NCBI RefSeq assembly: GCF_002101555.1
Contig: NZ_LQOL01000111.1
Span: forward strand, 62,001 to 126,000
Direction of reading: 5' to 3'
Length of the DNA stretch: 64,000 nt
Source of the DNA: Mycolicibacterium canariasense
GTDB taxonomy: Bacteria; Actinomycetota; Actinomycetes; Mycobacteriales; Mycobacteriaceae
Position numbers and translations under genes: made by a program. Under the pieces are notes generated by a model that worked only from the letters and a program-made list of their open reading frames with translations, ran no database searches and was not told the DNA's origin. This document shows, one piece after another, positions 31,526 through 39,934 of this stretch. Numbering within the stretch: the first letter of the stretch is position 1; each line of letters starts with the position of its first letter.

Positions 31526-32544
31526 GGTTCGCCAACCGGCAACTCGGTGAAGTGCACTGCGCCGCCACGTATCCGATTGACCTCGGTCCGGAAGACATCG
31601 GGCCTGGCGTAATGGCCGGTGACATCGAAGTTCAGCCGCTCCTGCATCACCCTGGCCAGGTCGAGGTCGGCGACCAGCACCCCTTCCACCCCGACGACCG
31701 GCGGTATCAACCATCTTCCGTCCGGGCCCGCCACCGCGCTGCCGCCGTCGAACACAATCTGCTCGGATGTCTCACGCAGCCGCGCCGCCAGCGGGAAGTC
31801 TTCTGGAATGGAGTCCGCGGTGATCAGGCCCGAGGCGGCCACGCTGAACACCCTGCCCTCGGCGGCCACGAAGCGGGTGATGTCGGCGGTCAGCGTGCTC
31901 GACCCCGGCCACGAGCCGATGTGCACCGTCTCACCCTGCGCGTACATCGCGTTGCGCGCCTGCGGCATCCAATTCTCCCAGCAGTTCAGGCTGCCCACCA
32001 CCGCAGGCCCGAATCGGTGCGTCCGTAGGCCCGCGCCGTCGCCCTGTGCCCAGATCAACCGCTCGTCATACGTGGGGATCAGCTTGCGGTGGTGCCCCAC
32101 CAACCCCAGGACGGGATCGATGGTCAGCAATGTGCACCAGACGCTGCCGGAACCGAGATCGCGTCCGCGTTCCGAGACACCCACAACAAGGCCGACGCCG
32201 AGATCGGCGGCCATGATCTCCAGCTCGCGGTGTTCGGGCCCACCGACCTCGATCGCGGAGTCCAGATAGTAGGCATAGCAGTCTTTTTGGTCAGCGTGGT
32301 CGAAGAGCGCACCACCGGTGCGCGGCGGCCAGAACGGATATCCGGACAAGTACGTCTCCGGGTATGCGATCACGGTGGCGCCGGCGGCGGACGCCACCCC
32401 CGCCGCCTCGGCGATCCTGGCCAGCCTGTCCGCAGACTTCAGCCAGGGGCCTCCGAGTTGCGCCGCGGCGACGGTGACCGTGTGTGGACCTGGCCGTGAT
32501 TCCCGGTGTTCGGCGATGACTTTCAGTGTTGCTTCGAACGCCAT
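31522..32544 (-). CDS. Nitrilase (carbon-nitrogen hydrolase)
   Basis: A 340-residue member of the nitrilase branch. The catalytic triad is visible: Glu63 in YPETYLSGYPFW, Lys154 in HHRKLIPTYDERLIW (with the second Glu161) and Cys188 in GSLNCWENWMP. NCWENWMP is typical of true nitrilases and cyanide hydratases rather than amidases. It converts an organic nitrile to acid plus ammonia. One base separates it from the glutamine-synthetase-like stop, so the released ammonia or acid may be the partner's substrate. Confidence 0.9.
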   Translation of the reverse strand: MAFEATLKVIAEHRESRPGPHTVTVAAAQLGGPWLKSADRLARIAEAAGVASAAGATVIAYPETYLSGYPFWPPRTGGALFDHADQKDCYAYYLDSAIEVGGPEHRELEIMAADLGVGLVVGVSERGRDLGSGSVWCTLLTIDPVLGLVGHHRKLIPTYDERLIWAQGDGAGLRTHRFGPAVVGSLNCWENWMPQARNAMYAQGETVHIGSWPGSSTLTADITRFVAAEGRVFSVAASGLITADSIPEDFPLAARLRETSEQIVFDGGSAVAGPDGRWLIPPVVGVEGVLVADLDLARVMQERLNFDVTGHYARPDVFRTEVNRIRGGAVHFTELPVGEP

Positions 32545-32545
32545 C

Positions 32546-33979
32546 TCAGAAGACTTCGAAGTATTCGCGCTGTTCCCAGTCGGTCACGGCGGCGTTGAAC
32601 CGGGCGACCTCGTTTCTCTTCACCGTGCTCAGGTAGTTCACGAAAACGTCGCCGAGCTCACGCCGCATCAACTCGCTGCTCTCGAAACAGCCCAAGGCCT
32701 CGTCCAGGGTGGCCGGTACCAATGGCACATCGGCCAGATAGGCCTCGTCGGCCGACGGGCCGGGGTCGAGTTTGCGTGCGATGCCGTCCCGACCACTGAT
32801 CAACTGCGACGCCAGGTACAGGTACGGGTTGGCGGCCGGCTCGCCGATGCGGTTCTCCAGATGCGTCGAGCCGTCACCGCGCGCACCGGAGACCCGAATC
32901 ATGGCACCCCGGTTCTCCTCGGCCCACGCAATCCGATCCGGGGCAAAAGAATTGGCGATGTAGCGCTTGTAGCCGTTGATCGTGGGCGTGGTCAGCACCG
33001 AACTCGCCCTGGCATGTTCGAGCAGTCCGGCCATGAAATGCAACGCCACGTCGGAAAGCAGTGCGCCGTTCTCGCCGGGGAAGACGTTGGAGGCGTGAGC
33101 GGTGCCGAGGGACTGGTGCAGATGCCAGCCGCTGGAGACGATGTTGGGGAACGCGGGCCGCGACATGAACGTGGCGTGGTAGCCGTGCCTGCGACAGATC
33201 TGCTTGATCGCACTGCGGATCAGGAGCACGTTGTCGGCAGTGGCCGTCCCGGGCAGCGGATCGAAGGTCATCTCGACCTGACCCGGCCCCCACTCGTCTT
33301 CGACGGTGGCCAGCGGCATCCCCAGCGCGACGATGTTGTCCCGCAGGATGCTGAGAATGCCGTCGGCTTCGTCGCCGCGGTTCTCGGTGAGGTACTGGTA
33401 CCCGTGCGACAGCGCGGTCACGCTCGGTGGGGCCGGCGGCCAGCCGGAGTCGGCGAACGTGAGTTTCGGGTCGACCAGGCGGGTGATGTAGAACTCGAGT
33501 TCGGCGCCGGTGGTGTAGGTGTATCCGTCGTCGGCCAGAGCGGCGAGTTGTCGCTGGAGCACTCCGCGGGTGTCGAACGGCACCCGCTCGCCGTTGCGGT
33601 AATACAGCTCGGCGAGAACCCATCCGGTGCCGTCGACCCATGGCAGGACCCGGAACGTGGTCGGGTCCGGAACGAGCACGCCGTCGGGAAGTCCGGTGAG
33701 CCGCTCGTCGCCGAAACCGCGGGCCGCGAACGGCGGCACCGCCGGATTGTTGGTGGTGTCGAAGATCAGGGTCGCGGTCTGGAAGTCCTTGCCCTCGGTC
33801 ATCGCGGAGACGAAGTGGCCGACCTCCAGGGTCTTGCCTCGCAGGATCCCGTGCTGGTCCCCCCAGCTGATGCGCACCTGGCGCAGTTCGAGCTCCGACA
33901 GCTGGGCGATCAGCCGGTCGGCCGCCTCCTGCTGCTCCGGTGACCACAGGTTGTGTGTGGCAATGAACGACGAGCCCAT
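32546..33979 (-). CDS. Glutamine-synthetase-family ligase
   Basis: A 477-residue type-I GS-like enzyme. Beta-grasp residues VRISWGDQHGILRGK (~35-49), active-site Glu in GAELEFYI (~138), ammonium/glutamate-site region EWGPGQVEMTFDP (~212), His in SSGWHLHQSLG (~265), ATP/phosphate Arg in ENRGAMIRVSG (~330) and ENRIGEPAANPYLYLASQL (~350). The adenylylation loop of the housekeeping enzyme is not evident. Such paralogs make gamma-glutamyl amides of amines (polyamines, anilines) rather than glutamine. It is in an operon with a nitrilase and downstream of a GntR gene. Confidence 0.85.
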   Translation of the reverse strand: MGSSFIATHNLWSPEQQEAADRLIAQLSELELRQVRISWGDQHGILRGKTLEVGHFVSAMTEGKDFQTATLIFDTTNNPAVPPFAARGFGDERLTGLPDGVLVPDPTTFRVLPWVDGTGWVLAELYYRNGERVPFDTRGVLQRQLAALADDGYTYTTGAELEFYITRLVDPKLTFADSGWPPAPPSVTALSHGYQYLTENRGDEADGILSILRDNIVALGMPLATVEDEWGPGQVEMTFDPLPGTATADNVLLIRSAIKQICRRHGYHATFMSRPAFPNIVSSGWHLHQSLGTAHASNVFPGENGALLSDVALHFMAGLLEHARASSVLTTPTINGYKRYIANSFAPDRIAWAEENRGAMIRVSGARGDGSTHLENRIGEPAANPYLYLASQLISGRDGIARKLDPGPSADEAYLADVPLVPATLDEALGCFESSELMRRELGDVFVNYLSTVKRNEVARFNAAVTDWEQREYFEVF

Positions 33980-34000
33980 CGCTGACCCTTTCGTCAGACC

Positions 34001-34031
34001 AAAGATCAGGTGATCTGATCACCTGATCTTT
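34001..34031. promoter_or_regulatory. 31-bp palindromic operator (GntR/FadR type)
   Basis: A perfect palindrome apart from its central base: left arm AAAGATCAGGTGATC, centre T, right arm GATCACCTGATCTTT. It lies 21 bp upstream of the GS-like start, in the gap after the GntR gene, so it is a strong operator candidate. A shorter related sequence, CTGATCAGATCTTCTGA (34784-34800), lies just upstream of the GntR start and suggests autoregulation. Confidence 0.75.
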
Positions 34032-34069
34032 TGTAGCAGCAGTCCGCCATCGCCGCGACCCGAACCGGG

Positions 34070-34768
34070 TCAGCCGCGGTTGATCAGGTGATCCGTGGTG
34101 CCGACGAGGTGCGTGAGCATCTTCTCGGCCGCCTCCGCCGGTGCACGACGACGAATCGCGGCCAGGATCTCGTGATGATCGGCCAGGGACCGGCACGGCT
34201 GCCCCGGCCGGGTCAGCGAGGTCTCCGAGGTCCGGTCGAGGGGTTTCCGCAACCCCTTGAGCAGCTTGATCAGCACCGGATTGTGCGAGGCCGCGGCGAC
34301 GCCGAGGTGGAAACGCCGGTCGCCGTCCAGCCCGGGCTCGCCGGCGTCGATCTCGGTCTGCATCTGCTCGAGCGCGTCGGCGAGTTCGGCCAGGTCGGCC
34401 TCGTCGGCGCGCACCGCCGCCAGCCTCGCACACTGGGTTTCCAGTGCCTGCCGCGTCTCCCAGATGTAGGGATGGTCGACATGCGTCTCGACGAGTTCGG
34501 TGGCCAGCGAGGATATGACGTCCTCCGGCCGCTGCTGGAGATAGATCCCGTCGCCGTGCCGTACCTCGACGATCCCCTGGGCGCGCAGTGCGTTGATCGC
34601 CTCCCGCACCGAAGACCGGCCCACCTGGAGCTGTGCAGCAAGGTCCTTGACGTTGGACAGCTTGTCGCCCGGCTGCATGTCGCTGGTGTCGATGAATTCC
34701 CGGAGCCGCTCGCTGACCTGCTCATAGAGGGGCCGACGGTCCACATGACGCATCTGCATGCCGGCCAT
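34070..34768 (-). CDS. GntR-family (FadR subfamily) regulator
   Basis: A 232-residue regulator. The winged helix includes VKDLAAQLQVGRSSVREAIN (~43-62) and GIVEVRHGDGIYL; the C-terminal FCD domain has the metal/ligand-binding residues D-R-R-F-H, DHHEIL and the later His in KMLTHL. ATG 34768 is preceded by GAGGAGCAGG; ATG 34780 lacks a ribosome-binding site. It lies upstream of and on the same strand as the GS-nitrilase operon and almost certainly controls it through the 31-bp palindrome. Confidence 0.9.
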   Translation of the reverse strand: MAGMQMRHVDRRPLYEQVSERLREFIDTSDMQPGDKLSNVKDLAAQLQVGRSSVREAINALRAQGIVEVRHGDGIYLQQRPEDVISSLATELVETHVDHPYIWETRQALETQCARLAAVRADEADLAELADALEQMQTEIDAGEPGLDGDRRFHLGVAAASHNPVLIKLLKGLRKPLDRTSETSLTRPGQPCRSLADHHEILAAIRRRAPAEAAEKMLTHLVGTTDHLINRG

Positions 34769-34886
34769 CCTGCTCCTCATCCGCTGATCAGATCTTCTGA
34801 ACCCCAGTCTCGCAGATCGCGGGCGCCGAGCCACGTCCGGCGCCAAACAATGTGCTGCGCAGCCCGTTTCCATCAGCTAGACGGCC

Positions 34887-34892
34887 TAATAT
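34887..34892 (+). promoter_or_regulatory. -10 element of a probable leaderless promoter
   Basis: TAATAT ends six bases before ATG 34899, placing the transcription start at or next to the A of the start codon. No ribosome-binding site is present, so the F420-dependent enzyme mRNA is probably leaderless. Confidence 0.6.
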
Positions 34893-34898
34893 CTCCTC

Positions 34899-35693
34899 AT
34901 GGCTCCAGACTTCCGTTTCGGCTTCGGCATGCGCAACGCGACCTCGGCCGGCTTCGTCCGCGAAGCCGCCCAACTCGCCGAAAAGCTCGGTTACGACGTG
35001 CTCTTGGTCCCCGACCACCTGGGCGCGCCGGCACCGTTCCCGGTCCTGGCGACCGCGGCGGCCGCCACCGATGCGCTGCGGCTGGGCACGTTCGTCCTCA
35101 ATGCCTGCTTCTACAAGCCGGCCCTGCTGGCGCGCGACGTCGCCGCGCTGCACGAGCTGTCCGGCGGCCGGTTCGAGGTGGGGCTGGGCGCCGGTTATGT
35201 GAAGGAGGAGTTCGACGCCGCCGAGCTGCCCTTCCCGAGTGCCGGCAAACGAATCGACTACCTGGAACATGTGACGGCATATCTGGCCGAACACGTGCCG
35301 GGCGCACCGATCGTGATCGCCGGTGGTGGCGACCGGCTGCTCACCGTCGCCGCCAAGTGGGCGGCCACCATCGGGGTCACCGGTGAGCTGGCCGACCGCG
35401 TCGAGTTCCTCCGCGGCGTCGCCGGCGATCGCTTCGCCGACCTCGAACTCAACGTCGCCATCACCGCGGTCCCCACCGATGGTTCCGGGATCCCGGACCT
35501 GAAGATGACGCGGCGGTTCGCCCCCGGCCACAGTGATGAGCAGCTGCTGCAGTTGCCGGGAGTGCTGTCGGGGACGGTCGGCGACCAGGCCGATAAGCTA
35601 CGCCGGTTACGCGACGAGTTCGGCGTCACCTACTTCGCGGTGCAGGCCGGCCACGCCGAGGCTTTCGGCAAGGTCATCGCCGCGCTCAAATAG
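34899..35693 (+). CDS. LLM-class F420-dependent oxidoreductase (TIGR03621-like)
   Basis: A 264-residue luciferase-like protein that begins PDFRFGFGMRN and has GYDVLLVPDHLG (~30), the core FEVGLGAGYVKEEFDAA (~95) and PIVIAGGGDRLLTVAAKWA (~140) for phosphate/flavin or F420 binding. It is shorter than most LLM enzymes but fits the TIGR03621 subgroup. The substrate is unknown. It is divergent from the GntR gene and may lie under the same regulator; it ends 3 bp from the convergent araA stop. Confidence 0.8.
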   Translation: MAPDFRFGFGMRNATSAGFVREAAQLAEKLGYDVLLVPDHLGAPAPFPVLATAAAATDALRLGTFVLNACFYKPALLARDVAALHELSGGRFEVGLGAGYVKEEFDAAELPFPSAGKRIDYLEHVTAYLAEHVPGAPIVIAGGGDRLLTVAAKWAATIGVTGELADRVEFLRGVAGDRFADLELNVAITAVPTDGSGIPDLKMTRRFAPGHSDEQLLQLPGVLSGTVGDQADKLRRLRDEFGVTYFAVQAGHAEAFGKVIAALK

Positions 35694-35696
35694 CCG

Positions 35697-37214
35697 TCAC
35701 AGACCGTCGGCCAGGTGGTAATACACCGAGTTCCACCGTAATTCGCGCTCGAACTCGTGGGTGACGGTGTCGATGTCGATGGTCACCAGTTCGGTGCCGA
35801 CGATGGTCGCCAGGTCGCGGATGGCCGACACCGGGACCGCGGTGGTCAGCACGGTGTGGTGCGGCCCGCCCGCCATCAACCAGGTCTCGGTCGAGGTGGA
35901 CCACGACGGCAACGGTTCCCACACCGCGCACGCCACCGGCAGGCTCGGCAACGGGGCCGGCGGCTCGATCACCCGTACCTCGTTGGCCACCAACCGAAAT
36001 CGATTACCGACATCGCAGATGCCCAGTACCACGGCGTCACCGGGTGCCGCGGTGAAGCGCATGCGCACCGGGTCCTCGCGGCCACCGATGCTCAGCGGAT
36101 GCGCTTCCACCGTCGGGGTCTGCGCGGCGATGCTGGGGCACACCTCCAGCATGTGTGCGCCGAGGATGGTCTCGGCGCCAGGCGTCAGGTCGTAGGTGTA
36201 GTCCTCCATGAACGACGTGCCGCCCGGCAGGCCGGTACCCATCGTCTTGACCGCACGTACCATGGCGGCGGTCTTCCAATCCCCTTCGGCCCCGAAGCCG
36301 TAGCCGTCGGCCATCAACCGCTGTACGGCGATGCCCGGCAATTGACGCAGCCCGCCGAGATCCTCGAAATTCGTGGTGAAGGCGCTGAATCCGCCCTCTT
36401 CGAGGAACTGCCGCAAGCCGATCTCGATACGGGCGGCTTCCCGCAGCGTGTCATGGCGTTCCTGCCCGGACCGCAGCTCCTCGGCCACCACATACCGGTC
36501 CTGGTATTCCTGCACCAACTTGTCGATGTCTGCGTCCGCTGCGGCATTGACCGAGGCCACCAGCTCGTTGACCGAATAAGAGTTCACCGACACGCCGAAT
36601 CGGGATTCGGCTTCCACCTTGTCGCCCTCGGTCACCGCGACATCGCGCATGTTGTCTCCGAACCGGGCCAGCCGCAGTCCGCGCAGGTCGGCGGCGGCCA
36701 GCGCGGCGCGGGCCCACGATCCGATGCGTGCGGTGGTGTCGGGGTTGCCGACATGGCCGGCAACGGTGGTGCGCGGCACCGACAGCCGGGTCTGGATGTA
36801 GCCGAACTCACGATCCCCGTGTGCCGCCTGGTTGAGGTTCATGAAGTCCATGTCGATGGTGTCCCAAGGGATCTCGACACCGAACTGGGTATGGAAATGC
36901 AGCAGCGGTTGGCGCAGCGCGTTGAGTCCCCGGATCCACATCTTGGCCGGGGAGAAGGTGTGCATCCAGGCGATGATGCCGACACAGCGCTCGCTGGTAC
37001 CCGCCTCGCTGAGCAGGCGGTAGATGGCGTCGCTGGTGGTGACGACGGGCTTCCACACCACCGGCACGGGCAGGTCGGGACTGGCGTCCAGGCGGTCGGC
37101 AATCACCCGGGATTGTTCGGCGACCTGGTCCAGGATGTCCTGGCCGTACAGCGACTGGCTGCCGGTGAGGAACCAGATCTCTTTGTTCTCGGGCTTTTCG
37201 GTGGCGTTGGACAT
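35697..37214 (-). CDS. araA: L-arabinose isomerase
   Basis: A 505-residue enzyme interconverting L-arabinose and L-ribulose. The start segment IWFLTGSQSLYGQDILDQVA and MHTFSPAKMWIRGLNALRQP (~90) are diagnostic; PLLHFHTQFGVEIPWDTIDM and the metal-binding region near EGDWKTAAMVRAVKTM (~305) follow. ATG 37214 overlaps the araD stop by one base (TGATG); a TTG one codon upstream is possible. It is the last gene of the araB-araD-araA operon. Confidence 0.95.
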   Translation of the reverse strand: MSNATEKPENKEIWFLTGSQSLYGQDILDQVAEQSRVIADRLDASPDLPVPVVWKPVVTTSDAIYRLLSEAGTSERCVGIIAWMHTFSPAKMWIRGLNALRQPLLHFHTQFGVEIPWDTIDMDFMNLNQAAHGDREFGYIQTRLSVPRTTVAGHVGNPDTTARIGSWARAALAAADLRGLRLARFGDNMRDVAVTEGDKVEAESRFGVSVNSYSVNELVASVNAAADADIDKLVQEYQDRYVVAEELRSGQERHDTLREAARIEIGLRQFLEEGGFSAFTTNFEDLGGLRQLPGIAVQRLMADGYGFGAEGDWKTAAMVRAVKTMGTGLPGGTSFMEDYTYDLTPGAETILGAHMLEVCPSIAAQTPTVEAHPLSIGGREDPVRMRFTAAPGDAVVLGICDVGNRFRLVANEVRVIEPPAPLPSLPVACAVWEPLPSWSTSTETWLMAGGPHHTVLTTAVPVSAIRDLATIVGTELVTIDIDTVTHEFERELRWNSVYYHLADGL

Positions 37215-37897
37215 CAAGCTTCTTTCTGGCCGTAGATGTTCTGGTAGCGCTCGTAGAGGGAGGTGACGGCGTCGGCGGGCAGCTCCGTGGGACTGCCGAG
37301 CTGCCTGCTGATGAAGGCGGTGCGGGCCACGTCCTCGAGCATGACCGCAGCCTTGACCGCCGACCGGGCGTCGGGGCCGATGGTGAACGGGCCGTGGTTG
37401 CGCATGAGAACCGCCGCAGAACGGCTGCCGCGTAGCGTCTCCACGATGCCGCGCCCGATCGAATCGTCACCGATCGGCGCGAATGGGCCCACCGGCACCT
37501 CACCGCCGAACTCGTCGGCGATCATCGTCAGGATGCACGGAATGGGCTCACCGCATGCCGCCCACGCGGTGGCGTAGGTGGAATGGGTGTGCACCACCCC
37601 GCCGACCTCCGGCATGTGCCGGTACACATAGGCATGCGCGGCGGTATCCGATGACGGTGCGAGCTCGCCGTCGACGAGTTCGCCGTTGAGGTCGCAGACC
37701 ACCATCTGTTCCGGCGTCATCGAATCGTAGGAAACCCCAGAGGGTTTGATGACCATCAGGTCCCGGTCCGGCACGCGTGCGGAGACGTTGCCCGCAGTCC
37801 AGATCACCAGCTGGTAGCGGGTGAGCTCGGCATGCAGATCGCACACCTGCCGCCGAAGATCGGTGATCGTCTGGGACACTTCCGAAGTCACGGTCAC
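37214..37897 (-). CDS. araD: L-ribulose-5-phosphate 4-epimerase
   Basis: A 227-residue class-II aldolase-fold enzyme making D-xylulose 5-phosphate. Visible are the phosphate-binding TAGNVSARVPDRD (~33) and IKPSGVSYD (~50), the zinc ligands in VVHTHSTYATAWA (~101) and the later His in RNHGPF (~166). GTG 37897 overlaps the araB stop (GTGA). Confidence 0.95.
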   Translation of the reverse strand: MTVTSEVSQTITDLRRQVCDLHAELTRYQLVIWTAGNVSARVPDRDLMVIKPSGVSYDSMTPEQMVVCDLNGELVDGELAPSSDTAAHAYVYRHMPEVGGVVHTHSTYATAWAACGEPIPCILTMIADEFGGEVPVGPFAPIGDDSIGRGIVETLRGSRSAAVLMRNHGPFTIGPDARSAVKAAVMLEDVARTAFISRQLGSPTELPADAVTSLYERYQNIYGQKEA

Positions 37898-39576
37898 TGG
37901 GCGGTCCTCACCATGTCGGGTTGGGTTGCGGCGGCGCGGATGGCCCGCAGCCTGCGCATCATCTGGTTGCCGCGGCCGAACCAGTCGTGCAGCGTGACGT
38001 ACTCCGCGTACAGGGCGTTGTAGCGCTCGACATTCTCCGGGACCGGCAGGAATGCGCTCCTGGTGCGCCCGCCCATGGTCGCCGATGCGGTCGGCACGTC
38101 GGGGTAGGCGCTGGCGGCGGTCGCGGCGTGGATGGCGGCTCCCAGCGCCGGTGCCTGGGTGGAGGTCACACAGGACAGCGGTAGACCGGTGACATCGGCG
38201 TAGATCTGCATCAGCAGCCGGTTCTTGATCAGCCCGCCGGCGACCACCAGTTCGTCGACCGGAACCCCTGCGTTGTTGAAGGTTTCGACGATCATCCGGG
38301 TGCCGTAGGCGGTGGCCTCCAGCAGCGCGCGGTACTGGTCGACGCAGGTGGTGTCCAGGGTCTGCCCGACGATCACACCGGAGAGGTGATGGTCGACCAG
38401 CACCGAGCGGTTACCGCTGTGCCAGTCCAGCGCGACCAAGCCGTGCTGACCGATCGCCTGTCGGGCCGCCAGATCCGACAGGTGCTCGTGCACCGACACA
38501 CCGCGTTGGGCCGCCTCGTGCGCGTACTGTTCGGGCACACAGTTCTTGATGAACCAGGCGAAGATGTCCCCCACCCCGGACTGACCGGCCTCATAACCCC
38601 ACAGCCCGACGGTGATACCGCCCTCGACCACGCCGCACATCCCCGGGACGTCCTGGGGATGCCTGCCGTTCATCACATGACAGGTCGAGGTGCCCATGAT
38701 GGCGACCAGCCGGCCTGGTTCGGCGGCATCGGCCGCCGCGACGGTGACGTGCGCGTCGATGTTGCCCACGGCCACCGCGATTCCCGCCGGCAGCCCCGTC
38801 CAGGCCGCGGCCTGCGCGGTCAATGTGCCCGCCGCGGTGCCGAGCTCGGCGATCGGTTGCTCCACCTTGTCGGTGACGAAATCGGCGAAGCCCGGATTGA
38901 GTGCGGCCAGGAACTCTTTCGAGGGATACGCCCCGTCCTGCCGGATGGCCTTGTAGCCGGCGGTACTGACGTTGCGCACATAGCGGCCGGTGAGCTGCCA
39001 GACGATCCAGTCCGCACCCTCCACCCAGCAGTCGATGGCGGCGTAGGTCTGCGGGTCCTCCTCCAGGATCTGCAGCCCCTTGGCGAACTCCCACTCGCTG
39101 GAGATGAATCCGCCGTAGCGGGGCAACCATGATTCACCGCGAACCGCGGCCAGCGTGTTGATCCGGTCGGCCTGCGGTTGGGCGGCGTGATGCCGCCACA
39201 ACTTCGCGTAAGCGTGTGGGCGGTCGGCGAATTCGGGAAGCTCGCACAGCGGTGTGCCGTCGGCGCGGGCCGCCACCATGGTGCAGGCGGTGAAATCCGT
39301 GCCCACCCCGATGACATCGGCCGGATCGATCCCGGCGACGGCCACCGCCTCGGGCACCGCGAACCGCAGCACGTCGACATAGTCCTCGGGCACCTGCAGG
39401 GCATAGTCCGGTGGCAGCCGGACACCACTGTCACCGGGTAGCGCCTCGGTGAGCACACCGTGCCGGTAGACGTGCTCGGCCGACGCCATCTCGTGGCCGT
39501 CGGCAATCCGGACCACCAGGGCCCGCCCGGACAGCGTGCCGAAGTCGATGCCGACCACGTACTTGTCGACGCTCAT
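37894..39576 (-). CDS. araB: L-ribulokinase
   Basis: A 560-residue FGGY-family kinase. The N-terminal phosphate loop is GIDFGTLSGRALVV (~8), then GVGTDFTACTM (~100), the hinge GTSTCHVMN and EGGITVGLWGYEAGQSGVGD (~325), and the C-terminal ATP-binding VVAGGLIKNRLLMQI (~450). ATG 39576 starts at the conserved MSVDKYVVGIDFG; the frame is open for 57 bp more without homology. It is the first gene of the ara operon, with a LacI-type palindrome 89 bp upstream. Confidence 0.95.
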   Translation of the reverse strand: MSVDKYVVGIDFGTLSGRALVVRIADGHEMASAEHVYRHGVLTEALPGDSGVRLPPDYALQVPEDYVDVLRFAVPEAVAVAGIDPADVIGVGTDFTACTMVAARADGTPLCELPEFADRPHAYAKLWRHHAAQPQADRINTLAAVRGESWLPRYGGFISSEWEFAKGLQILEEDPQTYAAIDCWVEGADWIVWQLTGRYVRNVSTAGYKAIRQDGAYPSKEFLAALNPGFADFVTDKVEQPIAELGTAAGTLTAQAAAWTGLPAGIAVAVGNIDAHVTVAAADAAEPGRLVAIMGTSTCHVMNGRHPQDVPGMCGVVEGGITVGLWGYEAGQSGVGDIFAWFIKNCVPEQYAHEAAQRGVSVHEHLSDLAARQAIGQHGLVALDWHSGNRSVLVDHHLSGVIVGQTLDTTCVDQYRALLEATAYGTRMIVETFNNAGVPVDELVVAGGLIKNRLLMQIYADVTGLPLSCVTSTQAPALGAAIHAATAASAYPDVPTASATMGGRTRSAFLPVPENVERYNALYAEYVTLHDWFGRGNQMMRRLRAIRAAATQPDMVRTAQ

Positions 39577-39664
39577 CGGCGCGCCTCGTCCTGCGTCCCG
39601 CCCATACGGTCCATCACAACCACCCTCCGACACCCGTGCACACCTGTGCGCTGCATCACAATGC

Positions 39665-39686
39665 TCGATGTTAACGTGAACATCGA
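39665..39686. promoter_or_regulatory. LacI-type operator, ara side
   Basis: A 22-bp palindrome with one mismatched pair; core TGTTAACGTGAACA (39669-39682), one base from the symmetric TGTTAACGTTAACA, with outer arms TCGA...TCGA. It lies upstream of araB. The central CG dyad is typical of LacI-family operators. Confidence 0.75.
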
Positions 39687-39813
39687 TGGCGGGTCAACGG
39701 GTGACCAAGTCGACCGAGGTCGACCCTCTCGTTCCCGCTCACCGAAATTGTGTGCGGATATCCAGCCGCTACGCGCTTCCTCGGACGCCCGATCGAGGGT
39801 TGACCACATCCAA

Positions 39814-39827
39814 GGTGATCGTTAACA
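39814..39827. promoter_or_regulatory. LacI-type operator half site, transporter side
   Basis: GGTGATCGTTAACA: the right half CGTTAACA matches the consensus exactly and the left half is degenerate. It lies 108 bp before the substrate-binding-protein start and is probably a weaker site of the same regulator. Confidence 0.45.
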
Positions 39828-39934
39828 TCCACAACTGTGACGCGGGCCACTTTCTCTCAGGCCGAGTCACATCGACCACGTGTGTCCGGCTGCGCGGTAC
39901 CGTCCGGCACCCCGGGAACGAACAGGAGTCCGGC

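Larger units (their letters stand above)
39577..39934. other. 358-bp divergent promoter region, araBDA versus sugar ABC operon
   Basis: No gene was found. It holds the start regions of two operons and two LacI-type sites (39665-39686 and 39814-39827). A ribosome-binding site (AGGAG) precedes GTG 39935. Confidence 0.7.

Noticed and set aside
35757..37235. 492-codon plus-strand frame opposite araA
   Set aside because: Antisense to araA, His/Gly/Arg-rich, no homology.
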